Source: Morella rubra (taxonomy: Eukaryota > Streptophyta > Magnoliopsida > Fagales > Myricaceae). Taken from it: a DNA stretch of 64,000 bases. Below are positions 21,949 to 34,104 of the stretch, piece after piece. The stretch spans positions 14,865,540-14,929,539 of the forward strand of contig CM025853.1 in assembly GCA_003952965.2 (NCBI GenBank). The letters are read 5' to 3'. The notes beneath the pieces are model-generated. The model was not told where the DNA came from. It was given only the letters and a program-made list of their open reading frames with translations, and ran no database searches. Position 1 is the stretch's first letter; the number at the start of each line of letters is the position of its first letter. The position numbers and the translations under genes are program-made.

Positions 21949-23629
21949 AGAGGTGCGAACCAAATGGTGCACCACCTTGTTGGTTATGTTGTCTCCTAGT
22001 TTATGTAGAAACTGATACCCCATAGTTTGTATATTTCGATGGTTGATAAATAAAAAGGTTCTGTTGTGGATCCAAAAGAACAAAAGAGAAAGAAAAAGGG
22101 TTTACAAACTCAATTTAGCCGATTCAAATTAGGCATTCAGTCAAACAAAAAAGTATGCAAAATGACCAAAATGCCGCTGTAAAATAAAATTTTAATTTAA
22201 AAATAATAATAATAATTTAAGAAATAAATTAAAATAAATAGATTATTGAAATAGAGTTTCAATAGTTTTATTTAAAAAATATTAATTTTTTAAAATATCA
22301 TTTTTTATTTTTAATGAATTTTTTATTTAGTAATTTTGTTTTGGTGGGGCATTTTCGTCATTTTACATGTATTTAAAGATAAAAGGCTCAAATCGCCATT
22401 TTGATATATAATAACCGATACAAAGTTGATTTTGCCCTATAAATACAGGATTTTTCTCCAAAACTTATCAATTTTTGAGCAACCAGCAAAATATTTCACT
22501 GTTACGAGGCCTAGTTCCGAAGCATTCACAAATTAAGGTTTTTTTTTTGGGTATAGCGTACGTGAAGATATTTTCACTCACATTCATCATTAAGAAAACA
22601 CTGAAAAAAAAATAAAACTATAAGATCAGGCTGAAATATAAACACTTGTGGTCACGTATTTAAAGAGTACTGCACAATCATAAACCACTTGCTTCAAAGC
22701 AAGCAAGTTTCTCCATGCTCATAGATATCATAACCAGCTCTATATAAAAAGGCTTTTAATTCAGTGATGTTTAGGATCTGTCCTTCCCATATAGGCTTGA
22801 TTTACAGAGGATTGGCCTGAAAAAACACACTGAAGAAGCAAATTCTCATACCAATTAGTTCCGTCTCATTTCGGGTCAAAGAGTGAAAATCAACTTAAGT
22901 TCCTACTACTTACCAAATTAAATAGAAAATAAGAGAAAAATTCACCCCTTTGTGTCCCAAAGTATGAGGCCAATGTTACTTTTTGGTGATTAAATTGCAC
23001 AAATTTGAAGAGTTGTATATATTAATTGTTCGAGAGTGCATTTGTGACCAAATTGGTAGTTTCGACTTCAAAATTTAAGGGTGATAGTTCAATTTTCCAT
23101 CAAAAGTATATCTGCAATATTACAGAAAAAGCTAAGAGAGAGTTCAGATAATTAACATAAACATTCATGAACAAAGGATTCCATCAGGAATTTTACTTGT
23201 ATAGAATCTACTTCATGGAAAGGGCAGATCTACACTCCTTTCTCTAACATGAAATTAAATGGATTCGCTTTTGAGTTTTACCTTTAGGATTCCTTATTAT
23301 GTAATTAATAGCAGGAATATTGCTTCAAAAAGAATAATGAAATGAAGGATCACATCTGGGATATATACTAATAAAAAAAAAAAATTGCCCCTAGTTGAAT
23401 AATATAGACTAAATAAGGCTTTCATATCAGACTATTCTAAGATATACCAGCTATGCAATTATAATCTCATGCTTTCACATTTCTCTCAATTTGTTCCCTC
23501 AAATATGAGATCTCTAGGGACTAGAGTTTAACCTACCAGCTGTAATTTAAGACTGGCGAAACATAAAGTTATGTTTGTTTAGTTTAGTGCTTTAAAAGTA
23601 AAATTTTATATCTAATCACTTCGTCTTTT
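21949..23629. other. Non-coding AT-rich stretch
   Basis: AT-rich DNA with homopolymer and AATAAT runs near 22200. No domain-bearing frame, RNA gene or clear element end is visible. Confidence 0.4.
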
Positions 23630-23831
23630 TAAAGAAAACCCTATTACTAGACGTTTTGGTTTCCTTTGTCGCTTTTTGGATGCAAAACAAAAGAAAACAT
23701 GAAATGTCAATGTAACAAACAAGCTCTAACTTGTCATCTAACACAAGTAGAAATTACATACTTTTCTTATTGAGAACATCACAGTAAGTGTTTTGCACCT
23801 TTCTTTACCCTCTGTCTTCTGAAGTTAGAGG

Positions 23832-24010
23832 ATTTTTTACTGATAAGTAAGTGAATTTTATTAGAGAGAGAAATGTGTCAATAGTACAAGAGACGATACT
23901 GAAGACACCTAGACCATACAAGCTGAGAAACTGCGGAAATCCGAGAAGCTCAAAAAAGGAAAACCTAACAACCCATTCACCCATAAGAAAAGGGACTGCA
24001 ACATCTTACG
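23832..24010 (-). mobile_element. LINE 3'-end fragment
   Basis: On the minus strand the fragment ends ACTTACTTATCAGT followed by a short A run (TTTTTT at 23833-23838 on the plus strand), preceded by an AATAAAA motif, as in plant L1 LINE tails. It interrupts sequence continuous in UTP11 copy 1. No coding domain remains. Confidence 0.5.
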
Positions 24011-24102
24011 TCATCCAACTCTCAAATTGTTTCAGTCGTTTTCATTGTTATATAGTGTTATTGTTTGAAGCATTTTTTTGTTAGTGACATTCTTTTATAC
24101 AC

Positions 24103-24951
24103 ACAAAAAGACGTTTCTAGAGAGAGAGTGTCTGCCCTCTCACTAGACTTTCCCTTTCTCCTCCCTCCATTACCGCATCTGGCACCTACCTTTTGGCTTT
24201 CTTCATGGTTAGATCTAGGTGGCTTGGAGACTTCTTGGTGGCCATGCTTAGCTCGCCAGTGCTCCTTCGCTCCAGGCCCTCCTCTGTCCATTCTCCCGGA
24301 GCTGGTGCACCAGCGCGTCCTGTTCCACACGCGCCCACGCCCGCACGCGCATGGAGCTCACGCCCGCCCTTCTTTTGCCTTGTTTGTGTTGTTTGTGGTG
24401 GCTTTTTTCATCTATGTGTTTTGGCTGGCAGTTTCTTAGTGGTTGTGTGTTTTGTTACTGTCATGTTGTGTCTAATAATTTCATTTCTCTTGTTTTTGTT
24501 GGTGAGGCGTGTTCCTGCAACAATGAGCTTGCTGGCCTTCTTCAGTAATGCTAGATCTATTTTGCCGTGGCTGGTTAGCAGTTTATGGCTCTTCACGTTT
24601 TCCTCCCTTTTGGTTGTGCTGCTATGGATGGGTTTTCGGGGCAGTGGGAGTGTGGTGCTTGCTCACCCTTTCCTCCAGTGTTAGACTCCTCCACTTGTGA
24701 CGGAGCTTGCTTGGGGTTCTTGGACCCGTTTCAAAACTATTGGCCGTTTGGCCCACTTGTATGCAACCTTTATGGCTATTCGGATTCAGGCCTTTGCGGC
24801 TAGTAGATGTATGGTCTTTTAGGACCTTAAGATTTCTGTTATGGGCTATATGCACCTGTGCATTGTAACTGGCCTTGGAGGCTTATCTGTATTTAGCACT
24901 GATGTAATTTATCCGGTGAAATGAAATTTCACATTTACTTTAAAAAAAAAA
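24103..24951 (+). mobile_element. PolyA retroposon of unknown family
   Basis: An 849-bp insertion ends in an A run (24942-24951) and is flanked by 17-bp duplications, GACATTCTTTTATACAC (24086-24102) and the same with one change (24952-24968). Copy 1 of the UTP11 region lacks it. These are hallmarks of LINE-machinery insertion. It is more GC-rich than its surroundings around 24120-24360. Its open frames carry no domain I know; it may be a truncated LINE, a SINE-like unit or a processed transcript. Confidence 0.85.
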
Positions 24952-24977
24952 GACATTCTTTTGTACACCATGTGCAG

Positions 24978-25258
24978 GAACCCAGCTACTTCCTATGGGA
25001 GCTAGAAGATAGGAGGAATAGACTCAACAAGTTACAAAAAAGTCTATATGGATATGGTGTTGCAGAAGGAATTACAGGTATTTTCATCTTATAACTACTT
25101 GCTCTTAGTTGGATGCTGGGTTGTGGGTTAACGTTATGGAAAAGAACATCCCTTTTAATAAACAAAAAGCGGGTCAGAAACGCAAATTACGTGAAGATGA
25201 GATTTTTTGTCACACCTCTTAACCCGTACACAAGTGGCGGCCAGAACAAAAGCGTTGA
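24978..25258 (+). pseudogene. UTP11: UTP11 copy 2, last two exons
   Basis: The exon at 24978-25077 matches 20092-20191 but has lost one base early, shifting the frame. The exon at about 25165-25258 matches the last exon (K-G-RKRKL-EDEI pattern) with an internal stop (CHTS*) and an acceptor AG lost to AA. Unlike copy 1 it keeps the ancestral ending, KR then TGA at 25256-25258. It is a pseudogene of the host gene. Confidence 0.9.
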
Positions 25259-25615
25259 AGAGGTTTTTTTTTTTTTTTTTTCTTCAATGGTATGGCCTCT
25301 GTCTCTGTCTTGATCATTTACCTTTTTCTCAAACTAATTGTTATATAGGCTTTATTAATTTTCTTTCTTTCATGTTTCAGAAATGCAGCTCGTCTACTGA
25401 TAGTATTTCTTGAATTTTAACCAACAGGCGAATGCAAACCTTGAGCGGACTTGGTATTTAGCAACTTTCGCTTACATATTTTTTTTGTAGGTTACATCTT
25501 GCAACCCACAACCTGACGTAGTGGAAACTGACAGTTTGCACTTTTCTGAAGGCAGATTTTAGTTTCTTTGCTACCTTACTGGGGTTACTGGTGAATTGCT
25601 TTCTTTTAATTCAGC

Positions 25616-25672
25616 ATGTCGTCCATGAGGAATGCTATCAGTAGACGAGCTCACAAGTAACGAGCTCAATCA
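25616..25672 (+). pseudogene. UTP11: UTP11 first-exon fragment
   Basis: The frame starts MSSMRNAISRRAHK, then a stop, then RAQS, matching the N-terminus of plant UTP11 (MSSLRNAI-R-AHKERSQ) with the Glu codon changed to TAA. It follows an acceptor-like TTTTAATTCAG and ends after about 19 codons; the next exons are absent. It lies downstream of copy 2's last exon, so it belongs to a third, broken copy or a rearrangement. Confidence 0.75.
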
Positions 25673-25679
25673 TGAGTGA

Positions 25680-26662
25680 ACAGGATTCCCTTCATTTTAC
25701 CTTTCACACACACACACAAACATGTATTGTCAACGAACTTTATTGATCAATTTCAAGAGTCCTGTTTCTATTTTAAGACTTAAGAAATCGTTTTCTCAGA
25801 ACAATTGTTGGTAGCGATAAAAATATGGGATGAATTTTTTCTTAAAATATTCCTCTTTCATAACTTTAAAGTTTAAGATGTAACCCATAAGAATCCTATT
25901 TGAAATGAACCCTTAAAAGATGTTTGAGACAAGTAAGAAATCTGGAACATGCAACGCTGGTTATATCTTGACGTCTAAACTTTAAAAATTCATAACTCAC
26001 TCAATATGTATTTGAATCACTTGAATTTTGTGTCACAATTATTAGTTTTGAAAGAGCTTTTCAAATATATTGATTTGATTTCGAAACAATAAAAGAATCA
26101 ATACAAAAAGGTCCCTGAGACATTGTTCTGCAGAACATAATTTTCCTGCAGAATAGTGGGTTTCAAATCGTATCCTAGATCATACATGCAATGAGTTATA
26201 TCTCATCCAAAAGATTTTATAAACTTTTTTAATGTATAGACATCAAAAAACAATCAAATCTCTAGCAAAAATCACTCCCTCCATGAGTTTCATATCCTAT
26301 AACTATTTTACCTTGATTTCCTTCGATTTTTCTGGTATTCTTTGTTTCTCCTTGATGCTGTGCATAAATCCAACTTTAGATCATTACATGCAACCCAAAA
26401 ACAAAGATTTTAGGTTGTTCTCTCAAAACTTACTGAATGCACCAAAGAAATCCATGAGTCTTCCTTCTTCGTTTCTTCTTTGTTTCCTCCCTTTCAAGCT
26501 TTTTGTCTCTCTCTATCTCTATCTCTCTCCAAGCTGGTGTGCACGCAAAATGAGAAATGGGACAAGAATGGTTGTGCAATAGAGAGGAAAGAAGAAGGAG
26601 GGCAATTGACTTAATTGTCCCTATCCTTGTTTATATCGCCTATGCCCATTGGGTCTTATGGG
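25680..26662. other. Non-coding stretch
   Basis: AT-rich with a short CA repeat near 25710. The open frame at 26232-26582 has no recognisable domain. No gene seen. Confidence 0.4.
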
Positions 26663-27962
26663 TGTAAGAAATATGCCCTAAAAATCATTATTCTAAATAA
26701 TTGTCATTTGGATGCCGCGTGTTTAAATTTATTATATTGGGTAATATTTTGTGACATAAGATGTTACACGGTTATTATTAAGTGACATTGTAGAAAGTCA
26801 TGCCGATGATTAATGAATCAAAGGCGGGGAGTATGATTTTTCAGTTCCTTGTACACTTGATGTTTTGTTCTAGACTAAGGTACATATTTATGTACAATAG
26901 GTCTACACTCGTTGTGCCTCTATTAAATAGGATGATGTACTCAGTCATCGAGTGGTGACCTTAAGCAAACGAGTGAGTGTAATGTAAGAGTACATGCATT
27001 GAACGGATCAAATATGGATACCTTCTGGAAGTGATCATTGATGTTGAGAAGGTATTCAGCACAATTGGTTTATTGTATCCTTAGACCTGAGAGGTTTATA
27101 TGGATCTGTTTGTTGTGTACTTGTGCTTTGACCGAGTCATTTGGTGATGATCTTTCTAGGTCAAATATTCCAGATAACGTTGGGTCTTGTACATAATAAG
27201 TGAGTTTTATAAATGCTCAATAAGAAATCCATAAGTCTCTTTGTAAGATAGTATATTTAAGTATATCTGTATAGGGTTGGACTCGAGAAAAAGAAATCTC
27301 TGGCCAAAGGAATTTTGTAAAAAATATTTTTCGAAATTAATATATATACATATATTTATTTGTGAAATTTTTTTAGAAACAATTCGAGAGTCTAACAAGT
27401 TACAAATTATATGAGCTAGGGACTTTATCGATGATAATATTTCGGTCCTATTAGCTCACATGGAATAGGACCGGAATATAGTGTGGTGGAAGGATAAATA
27501 AATGAATAATTATTAGCAAAAGGGATTTCACAAATCAATCTCAAATTCTCGGGGGTGAATTGTAATATGTTGATGGACACGATTATAATTAGTGGAAGCC
27601 TAAAATTCAAAATTAAAGAATATAAAAAAGTTAATAGAAAAAGAGTTTTTTCCATGTGATCCTACGGCCGAGATCTGAGATCTCTACGATCCCACGCCTA
27701 TCACAGTTAGGGTTTTCATATATAAGGATAGCTATGAGATAGTCTAACCTAATTGACTAATTGTTAGTTTGAGAGTTGGCCATCAGGACTCAGAAAACCC
27801 TAAGACAGTTGTGAGCATGGAGAGGGAAGGAGGCAGAACGCTTGGGATGCTATTGTGGAATTCTCGGGATTGTGAGATCGACAAGAACCTGAAGATTATC
27901 GAAGAATTCTCGTGATCAACAAAAAGAATTGGTAAGTTAATTTTCAATAGTCGTAACTTTCA
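26663..27962 (+). mobile_element. Solo LTR, Ty1/copia type
   Basis: A 1,300-bp TG...CA unit starting TGTAAGAAATATGCCCTA, the opening typical of Angela/Tork-like copia LTRs, is flanked by the perfect 5-bp duplication ATGGG (26658-26662 and 27963-27967). No internal region or second LTR is present, so the body was lost by LTR recombination. Confidence 0.88.
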
Positions 27963-27967
27963 ATGGG

Positions 27968-29164
27968 CAGCTCATTTAAATCTTATAATTTTCTCCCTCT
28001 ATTCTATATGTATTTGAAATTCTACCTTTTATTCTGCATAGTTAAAAATTCACACCTTAATTTAATGGAAGTCCTATAGTTTAAATTTAAGACGATTTTG
28101 TAAATTTTAGAACTCCAGCTAGAAGATTTCAAAATAATAGAACTCTAATCTTTAAAAGATCTTAAAATACACTACATTCTACGGGACAAACATTTAAAAT
28201 CAACAGGCTTATTTTAGGACTAGCACACAATATAAAATTTGGATATTAACGAAAAAAGGACCAAAAATAAGTGTATAAGTAAAATTCCACATTGGACATA
28301 AATTTTAAATTAAGCGACACCTTTTCTTTTTCAATAATTCAAACTATTGCAACAATTAGAGTCAAGAAGAAAAAAATTAATATCTAAACTGACATAGTAG
28401 GAAACCTAATTGATCAGTGCTACTAGTTTGTAAGTCGTGGTCTCATAGTCCACACTGAGTGAACTCAACCATAACTGCTTGCTTCCCACTCCTACAACCA
28501 CCTAAAACAACCTAAACTAGGCCCAAATGAACCACAAAACAATCCTAAACTAAAATGCAACACAATAACATAATAAATGGTCATAATCAGCGATATGTGG
28601 CCGGAAAAACAAAATAAATGCTTTTGCTCTAAATCAATAAAAATCACAAATTTTTATTATTAAAAATGAATATAACGCATGAGGGTTAGTTGAATTTTGT
28701 GTATCCTTGAAAATAAGGGCAAAAGAACAATGTTTTTAGTTTGAATAAGCGACTTGTGTGATCAGGGAAAGTTTTCTTGTGTTTTGGATGAATAACGTAC
28801 GTTATGGCACTCTGTATCGTTTAAATTTTCTAAAACCGTCTAGATGCCCTTGTGAACGTTGTTACATTATATTTTTTTCTAGAATCTTCTCTTGTGCAGA
28901 AGTTGAAGGATTGTGTGCACGGTATTTGGCATTATCAAGAAGACGTGTCATGCTTCCATTCACTAAGAAGTATGTGTCAGACATCCGAACTTGGTATGTT
29001 CGTCTACACGTCCACGATAATTAAAGGTAATCATGGAAACCTAACTTGTACTCTCTCATTGAGAACAATGTGTCAGACATCCGGACGTTTTATGCTCGTC
29101 CGCACATAAACTAGTGGAGGAAGCGTGTGGACTATCAGGCTCTTAACCAAACGAGGTAAAGGAT
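27968..29164. other. Non-coding stretch with a short tandem duplication
   Basis: Mostly AT-rich. Near 28950-29107 a unit of about 90 bp containing TATGTGTCAGACATCCG is present twice (28968 and 29068). No gene is recognised. Confidence 0.45.
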
Positions 29165-29900
29165 AAGTATCCTATTTCGGTTATGGTTAAGCTCATGGAT
29201 GAGTTGCATGAGGCTACCGTTTTTTCAAAGCTGGACCTTAGGTCGATTTGTCATCAAATTCGGGTGCAAGCTGAAGATGTCTCAAAGATAACATTTTAAG
29301 ACCCATGAGGGTCACTATGAGTTCTTTGTGATGCTTTTTGGGCTGACAATTGCTCTTCTACTTTCCAAGGTCTTATGAATGATGTGTTTAGGCATTTCCC
29401 AACACCAGTTACATGTTATGAGGTCTAAGTGTTGTTTTGCCTATAAGGAGATCGATTAGGCCTTGGCCACTTTATTTCTGCACAAGAGCTGAGAGCTGAT
29501 TGAGGAAAAATCACAAGTATGCTAGATTGGCATATTCCAAAGGATTTGAAGGCCCTTAGAGGTTTTTTGGAGCTCACAGGATATTACAGAAAGTTCATAC
29601 AGGATTTTGCATAGATTACAACTCCTTTAACCCAAGTATTGAAGTAGGATACCTTTAGTTGGACTCAAGAGACCACCCAAGCCTTCATGAAGTTGAAATA
29701 AGCCATCACTTATCCTCCAGTACTTGCACTGTCGGATTTTACTAAGGTGTTTAGTATTGAGTCTGATGTCTGTGGAGTAGGAATGGGTTTGTTGTGATGA
29801 AACAAGGGAAAACCCCTAGCCTACCTCACCCAAGCTTTAAAGGGCAAATTGCTACACCTCTCTACATATGAGAAGTAGTTGTATGCTCTAATTTTATGTA
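29165..29900 (+). mobile_element. Ty3/gypsy pol fossil (reverse transcriptase and RNase H)
   Basis: Decayed text still shows FSKLDLRS-CHQIRV, LRGFLELTGYYRKFIQDFA and LALSDFTKVFSIESDVCGVG, the end of reverse transcriptase and start of RNase H of a gypsy element. It has many breaks and no recognised LTRs, so it is an old fragment. Confidence 0.8.
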
Positions 29901-29972
29901 GTTCAAAAATGGAGACCCTACTTAGTTAGACAAACCTTTAAGGTCAAAATTGATAAGTGACTCACTCTAAAA

Positions 29973-30905
29973 TGATCAGTGCAAAGGCTATCCCAAGTAT
30001 AGGAGTTATGTCGTATAATAATTAGCCCAAAAGGCTAGATCGTCTCCTCAGGAAAAATAGATTAATTTGAAACTCGAGCAAAATAAACAAAGAGAAAATA
30101 AAAAGCATTTACTGAACATAGTTCAGATTCATATTTTTGGATTTTTGAGAGTTTGTAACAAAATTAAAACAACACAAAGCATAAACTAAGAATATAACAA
30201 GCATTAAAGTAAATGACGAAAAATAAACAATGGTAAATAAATGACGAAAAAGTAAATAACAAGAATTAAATGACAATAAGTAAAGGACAAAAATTAAATG
30301 ACGGAATTTAAATGACAATAATTAAATGACAAGGAATAAAAAAAGGCACAAGATTCTTGGATTAAATAATATCGTTTATTACAACCCAAAATTCAAGTGA
30401 AAAGACAACAAAAACAACAAGAACATAATCCAAAATTGAAATAGAAATAACAGGAAATTAAAAAGCTAGAAACTTAAATCTAAATCTTGGGAATTGAAAT
30501 ACAAGACATTGAAATTATATAGCATAAAAAAAACTAATCTAAAAACTGAAAATAATGAAGAGAGAGAAAAAAAAAAGAGTAGTGATGGGTAGCTAAGAGA
30601 GAAAATTGAGGGAGAAGAGAGAGAAAATAAAAAGAAAAGATGAGAAGTAGTCAGAGAAAAGAGAGTGACGACAGAAAAATAAAGAGAGGAGAGAACAACT
30701 AGGTTTTTTTTCTGCAAAGAGGAAATAATGGAAGAAAAGAGAAAAGAGAGAGAGAGAGAGAGAAGAGAGTTACGCATAAAGAAAAGTTAGAGAGAAAAAG
30801 TAGGGTTTAGGACAAGAGAGAATATTGGAGGAAAAAGAAAAGAGAGAGAGAATAGGGAGAGAAGGGCGGCTGAAAAAAAAATAGAGAGTAGAGAAAGTCT
30901 AGGCT
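29973..30905 (-). repeat. Inverted partial LTR of the Athila-like family
   Basis: The reverse complement matches the LTR at 56039-57656 over its 3' part (TGATCA edge, CCTGAGGAG, the CATTTAA-rich stretch and the CT-rich stretch). It starts right after the gypsy pol fossil but in the opposite direction, so it is an independent piece. No internal region follows; the far end near 30.9 kb is not sharp. Confidence 0.75.
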
Positions 30906-31639
30906 ATTTGTGTTTTAGCCTGTGCATACTTAACGTAATACTGTGAAGACGTGACAGTACTGTGTATAAGAGGATGTGTTCACTTGTTGTGACATTCTGG
31001 CCTCTCCGTCGTACGCAGAAAGATCCTTTGTTAGGATAACTCACTCTGGGAGTTTGAGGTCGTATTGTACTCTGGGAGTACTGCTGTAAAGATACGAAAG
31101 GTTACTTGTAACCCGTCACTCTAGCCAAGTGATTCACTCTGGGAGTGAGAGTAGTGGTGATCGAAATTGAAAATGGAAAAAGGAAAAGATCATTTTTCAG
31201 AAAACTGAGTCTTTTCAATTACTTTCGTATTCTGTTGAGATTTTATTGTTGAACGGGTTTCTTCAATATCTTTTATTCTATCTGCTATTCTATTGTAACC
31301 ACTGGCTTTACTGAGTCATTTGGACTCACCAGATGTCTAAGGTTTATAGGTGAGTTTACCAAAGCCATTCAACATGGCTTTATCACTCTGTACTTTCCAT
31401 GTTATGTCACACATGACCTAGATGTCCTGATAGAGGGACGAGGACATAGATGGATCACTCCGTACTCAGATAATTACATCAACATCTCAGACTTAGATAA
31501 CACTGATGATGAAGATTAGAGATCTTCGCTTTATGTTTTTCTTAGTTTTTGCTGCAGTTTACTTTTTAGTATGTACATTATAGAAAGTAGGAGTTAGGTT
31601 TCAGTTTGTCATGGAAGCTGCCCTGTGTCACAATGACCT
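30906..31639. other. Non-coding stretch, possibly the LINE 5' region
   Basis: It contains a repeated CACTCTGGGAGT motif (31045, 31075 and 31135). No coding frame is recognised. The LINE that follows may begin here, but I cannot place its 5' end. Confidence 0.35.
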
Positions 31640-32770
31640 CTTGAGGACAGGGGTAGACACGGATGCACAGTGCTGCGCTTTCTGTTTCAAGGAGAGATCT
31701 TTGTTGGCTTTCTTCAAGTTTTTCGTTGTCTGACGTGGGTAATTACATGAAAACCGCATATTTGTGTAACTGTATGGGCCATGAAATTTTCTATAACTGT
31801 GAACCTGAAGCTTATCTGTTTCGAAGGGGCAATGAAGGCTATCACTACTGAGGAGGTTTTCAAATAGAGTCTCGTGCATTTAGCTTCCTTCAGCCAATTG
31901 GTAGAGGTTGTGAGTTGATGACAAACTGTGGATTTAATTTAAATATGAAAAAATCGCATATTTGTGTTTTAACGGTGGTCCACTAGGACACATTCAAAAT
32001 TTCTACAACTGTGAATATGGAGAAGCATTAGGGGCCCCATGGTTTCGAAGGGGCAATGAAGGCTATCACTACTGAACATCAGAGGTTTTCGGGTTCTTTA
32101 GAGTCTCGTGATGCATTTAGCTCTCCTTAGTCTTCGCCAAGGCATTCAGGTAGAGGTTGTGAGGACTCCTCATGAGATATCTCCTTTGTCTTCTACCCCC
32201 CTCTCAAAGGAACAAACAGGTACAATGGTGTGTGGTAGTCTCTCTCAGTAGGTTGGTCCGGTCTTTAGGCCAAACTTCAACTGTCAGTGAGATGCCTTCA
32301 TTTAACTTGGAGGGCAGGACCACTACAATTAATTTTGGAGGGCATAACTCAGTGGAGGGTCCGACAGATGTGATAGTAGAGGATTCGGAAGCTATATGGA
32401 CCCACTACGTTGAATTCATGATGGATCTGGAAAAAAAACTTTCTCTAAGGACAGCCCAGTTCTCTGACTCCCCCAAAATGTTGTCCATTGAGACTTTCTC
32501 AGCATTACACTTCTTGTTCTGCATCTCTTTTCTCATCTTCTGCCACAGTGGAATCTACTCAAACTTTGTTTATAAGCTCTAGTTATGGGCCTAAAGTTGT
32601 TGGTGTGTTAACTACCTTTTCATGGGCTCGTTCTGCAAATAAAGAAGATATTATCCATCAATTGGGGGACGAAAGGCCCATTTCAGCTCCTCAAGACGTG
32701 CTACCTAATGGCCCAAGCTTCAGTAGGGGTGTTAAGAGACGTTTGAACTTTCAAAATATTGATGCCTAGC
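31640..32770 (+). pseudogene. LINE ORF1 remnant with tandem duplication
   Basis: Two similar segments (about 31735-31905 and 31945-32162) repeat TTCTA-AACTGTGAA, TTTCGAAGGGGCAATGAAGG and GTAGAGGTTGTGA. One frame reads LCNCMGHEIFYNCE, which resembles a CCHC knuckle of plant LINE ORF1 proteins. The frame at 32172-32770 has no clear domain. Identification as ORF1 rests partly on position before ORF2. Confidence 0.5.
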
Positions 32771-33000
32771 AGCCTATGACTAAAAAGTGTTGTGGGGTGG
32801 AACCTTTCTATATTATCCTTGGTCCCGCTCAAGATAGTGAAGAAGATGAGGATCAGTCAGAGGAGCATCTCCCTCTTGCTCACTCGAAATAGGTACGAAG
32901 TTCATCTAGAAGATTTGTTAGACGTGCAATTCCTATGCTTGTTAATGATTCTAATACGGCTAAGGAGGTGACCCTTACCGTGCCCCCGCCACAGCCATGA

Positions 33001-33540
33001 TCATCCTATTTTGAAATTGTTGGGGTCTTTCTCGTGCTCAGGAAATTTGTGCTGTACGAGCAACCATCAGGCAGAAGAACCCTGACTATCTGTCGGGGTT
33101 ATCCTCACAGATACTTATCATATCCTTAATAATCTTGGTTACCCTCTCTCGATTGAGGCCTTAGCAGTTCGGTTTGGTGGGGGCATGATTTTTCCTTGGT
33201 GGCCTAGTGTGAATTTTCAGTTGCTCAACTCTCACCGCACCTTATGAATATTATTATTCAATCCGAACCTATTCACCAGCCATGGAACTTGACTTTTGTT
33301 CACTGTCCTCTGGATTGGACTAGGAAAGAGCTCTTTTGGGAAAAATTGAATGATATTGACAACACAATTTCTGGGCCGTGGCTTATACTTGGAGATTTTA
33401 ATTCTCTTTTGAGTAACTTTGAAAAATCTAGTGGACGTCCCTTTGTTAGCTCCTCTCAGTATGGTCTTTATCAGTTGATGTTCAATTGTGGGTTAGTTGA
33501 TATTGGTTTTATAGGGAATCTGCACACTTGGTGTAATTAA
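33001..33540 (+). pseudogene. LINE ORF2 endonuclease domain
   Basis: The frame begins with a typical endonuclease opening (NCWGLSRAQEI-AVRATIRQKNPD), and 33244-33540 reads GPWLILGDFNSLLSNFEK and GFIGNLHTWCN, the GDFN and TWCN motifs of the apurinic-type nuclease that nicks the target. Stops and frame changes separate the pieces. Confidence 0.88.
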
Positions 33541-34104
33541 AGGAAAGGATACCACCAAATACAGGAACAACTAGAAGGTGGAGTAGCTAATGGTCCCTGG
33601 GCCATTCTTTTTACCCATGCAGCCCTTCATAATCTTACCTAGGAAGCTTCTGATCATGCCCTGCTTCTTTTGAATACAATTGGGAGATCTTATGGTGGTC
33701 CCAGGCCATTTAGATTTGAAAGATTTTGGTCTCATGATGCATCAAATTGGTATGTTATCAAGCATGCTTGGAACCAACCCAAGTCCGGTTCTTTGACCCA
33801 TTGGCTTCTCAGAAAAATTGCAGCTATTAAATTAGCTCTACGAGTGTGAAACAAGGAGCATTGTGGACATATTCAGACTAAGATTAATGATCTTCGGCGT
33901 CAACTGGAGGTAATTCAAAATCTTTCGCCTTCCGAGTCCCATTTTGAAGCTGAACATTCTCTTCGTTCTTAATGGGTTGACTTCTCACTTCTATCAACAT
34001 TATTGACATGCGGTTAAAATGAAGGTAATTGATATGGTTCAAAGTTTTTTCTTTGACTTTGGCACCTTGGCTACTCAACTTAATCATACGTTCATTGCAC
34101 CTTA

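Larger units (their letters stand above)
23630..25520 (+). repeat. Partial duplicate of the UTP11 3' region
   Basis: Blocks correspond to copy 1 as follows: 23630-23790 to about 19805-19965; 23790-23835 to about 19350-19395; 24028-24102 to about 20003-20083; 24952-25520 to about 20065-20720. The block order differs from copy 1, and a LINE end and a polyA retroposon have inserted. It is a direct duplication some 3.8-4.9 kb downstream of the original, with many small differences, so not recent. Confidence 0.85.

Noticed and set aside
24193-24684. 163-residue open frame with hydrophobic C-terminal part
   Set aside because: It lies inside the polyA retroposon, shows no domain, and overlaps other equally long frames; composition alone explains it.
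28950-29107. Repeated TATGTGTCAGACATCCG units as a CRISPR-like or regulatory array
   Set aside because: Only two imperfect units; plant nuclear DNA; simple tandem duplication is enough.
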